DNA of 64,000 nt, from the NCBI RefSeq assembly GCF_001625325.1, contig NZ_JRQQ01000003.1:62001-126000 (forward strand), written 5' to 3'. Numbering within the stretch: the stretch's first letter is position 1; every line of letters begins with the position of its first letter. The DNA comes from Croceicoccus estronivorus (GTDB taxonomy: Bacteria > Pseudomonadota > Alphaproteobacteria > Sphingomonadales > Sphingomonadaceae). The notes beneath the pieces are model-generated. The model saw only the letters and a program-made list of their open reading frames with translations, did not search any database and was not told the DNA's origin. The position numbers were made by a program, and so were the translations under genes. Below, one piece after another: positions 62,864-64,000 of this stretch.

Positions 62864-63610
62864 CTACTGCGGCGTGTAGGCCGACCCGGAACCGAGGAAC
62901 TTCTTCGTTGCGGCGCGCGCCTCGGCCCCTTGCGTCGCCCGGCGGGCCTGTTCCTGGGCCTCGGCCCGGAACTGGGCGGCCATCATCTGCTGGATCTGGA
63001 ACTGCTGCTTTGCCGTCAGGGCGAGCAACTGGTTAGTCGCCTGCTGCGCCTGCAGTGAGCCCTCGGCGCCCTGGCTCCGCGAGACGATGTCGGCGAGCGC
63101 CTGGGTGTCGTCCCGCACGTTCTCGACGACCTGCGCCTGGACCGTCATCGTCTGGCGAAAGGCATCCATGCTGGCCTCGAGCCGGCCGCGGGCGCCCTGC
63201 ACGCGCTGGTCGGTTCGAAGGGCTGTCGCAAAGTCCTGCGGAAACAGCGATCGGAACCGGTCGTCGAGCTGGTCGACCCGAAAATCGATACCCTGGGCCT
63301 GGCCCATGAGGCGATCGATCTGGGCGAGCTTCTGCTGAAGGGCGTCGAGCTGGGGAAAATCGATCCGGGAGAGGTTCTTGCCCATGTTGACCAGCATCTG
63401 CGCCTCGTTCTGGAGTTGCCTGATCTGCTGGTTGACCTGCTGGAGAGTGCGCGCAGCCGTCAGGATGTTCTGGGCGTAGTTGCTCGGGTCGAAGACCGAG
63501 ATCTGTGCCTGGGCGGGCGCTGCGGGCAGGCCGAGTATGGCGCCCGTGACGGAGACCGATGCCAGGGCAAGGCTGCATGCGACGGCATGGGCGGGGGCAG
63601 GGATTCGCAT
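62864..63610 (-). CDS. trbJ: conjugal transfer protein TrbJ (VirB5-like)
   Basis: A 248-residue secreted minor-pilus-type protein. Seen: a signal peptide of about 35 residues ending near AQAQI, then VFDPSNYAQNILTAARTLQQVNQQIRQLQNEAQMLVNMGKNL, the TrbJ hallmark, and a Gln-rich helical body. ATG overlaps the trbE stop by one base (TGATG). Gene order trbE-trbJ-trbL fits; the small trbK entry-exclusion gene is not found between them. Confidence 0.94.
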   Translation of the reverse strand: MRIPAPAHAVACSLALASVSVTGAILGLPAAPAQAQISVFDPSNYAQNILTAARTLQQVNQQIRQLQNEAQMLVNMGKNLSRIDFPQLDALQQKLAQIDRLMGQAQGIDFRVDQLDDRFRSLFPQDFATALRTDQRVQGARGRLEASMDAFRQTMTVQAQVVENVRDDTQALADIVSRSQGAEGSLQAQQATNQLLALTAKQQFQIQQMMAAQFRAEAQEQARRATQGAEARAATKKFLGSGSAYTPQ

Positions 63611-64000
63611 CAGGATTCTCCTTCTTCGGGGGACAAGGATTCGGGTGCCTGGGCCAGGAGGTCAGCCGCCCAGTCGAGGCCAGCGGTGCGTAGGAAGCGG
63701 GCCGCGAAGTGGTCAGCGCCGCCCGCCTCTAGCAGCGCGTCGATGCGGGCTTGGGTCGCGGGATAAGAGGCAGCGCAGAATGCAAGCGCCACAGGGCCGA
63801 GCCCCAGCTCGAACAGGCGGTTCCCACGGGCAGACTGGAGGTAGTACTGGCGCTTGGGCGTTGCCCTCGCGACCAGCTCGACCTGCCGGTCATTGAGGCC
63901 GAATTGCTCGTAGATGCTCCGGGATTGCGGTTCGATCGCCCGGTCGTTGGGGAGCAGGATGCGTTGCGGGCAGCTTTCGATGATGGCGGGTGCGATCGAC
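63610..64000 (-). CDS. trbE: conjugal transfer ATPase TrbE (VirB4-like), C-terminal part
   Basis: Only the last about 129 codons are in the window; the gene continues past the right edge. Seen: SCPQRILLPNDRAIEPQ, YEQFGLNDRQVELVARATPKRQYYLQSARGNRLFELGLGPVALAFCA, the end of the VirB4/TrbE ATPase domain. The Walker motifs lie outside. It is upstream of trbJ on the same strand, the expected order. Confidence 0.93.
   Translation of the reverse strand, partial: SIAPAIIESCPQRILLPNDRAIEPQSRSIYEQFGLNDRQVELVARATPKRQYYLQSARGNRLFELGLGPVALAFCAASYPATQARIDALLEAGGADHFAARFLRTAGLDWAADLLAQAPESLSPEEGES

Larger units (their letters stand above)
50895..64000. mobile_element. integrative and conjugative element, left part
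   Basis: From the tRNA-Leu attachment region to the window end there are, in order, an integrase, an insertion sequence, a reverse transcriptase-nitrilase gene and a trb conjugation cluster, and no backbone genes. This is the structure of an ICE with a trb-type (VirB/Tn4371-like) mating system. The relaxase, coupling protein and right end are not in the window. Confidence 0.8.

Overview
The window looks like a chromosomal contig of an alphaproteobacterium, most likely a sphingomonad (Novosphingobium, Sphingobium or Erythrobacter type). This is an inference from the high G+C coding style, a GapR-family protein, the divergent ubiG/lysC pair, a CIRCE-controlled groESL operon and the overall look of the proteins; no 16S gene is present.

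Positions 1-50922 are backbone. Running left to right they hold: a scoAB-glutathione peroxidase operon (-); a bacterial CDC48-type AAA ATPase (+); a polA - HWE sensor kinase - MscS cluster (-); a small lipoprotein (+), a beta-lactamase-like protein (-) and an aspartyl hydroxylase (-); groESL with CIRCE (-); a cytochrome c lipoprotein (+); rplJ-rplL (-), which diverges from an acyltransferase and rpoB-rpoC (+); a TMEM165/GDT1 cation exporter behind a yybP-ykoY riboswitch (-); nadE and gltX (+) facing pyk (-); a run of small conserved genes (DUF1244, GapR, YbjQ, YebC) (+); a fatty acid desaturase, ruvC, an ArsC-like protein and an acetyltransferase (+); a PAS-GGDEF-EAL protein (-); an MFS carrier (+), ubiG (-), lysC (+), a SnoaL-like protein (+), katG (-), a nitronate monooxygenase (+), a hydrolase (-), an SPFH/NfeD pair (+) and an NDUFA9-like reductase (-).

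At 50836-50922 there is a tRNA-Leu(CAG) gene followed directly by a P4-type tyrosine integrase. From here to the window end the DNA reads as one end of an integrative and conjugative element. It contains the integrase, an IS1182-type insertion sequence, a 1231-residue reverse transcriptase fused to a C-terminal nitrilase domain (the DRT type 1 anti-phage architecture), and a trb conjugation cluster on the minus strand (trbE partial, trbJ, trbL, trbF, trbG, trbI, DUF2274, HTH). The reverse transcriptase-nitrilase gene is the most striking item: a probable defence gene carried as cargo by a conjugative element.

Other items worth reading are a 65-nt candidate small RNA at about 2275-2339, palindromic operators upstream of scoA, the split of rplJL from rpoBC, and a class A beta-lactamase-like protein without the usual omega-loop glutamate. 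No CRISPR array or rRNA gene was seen.
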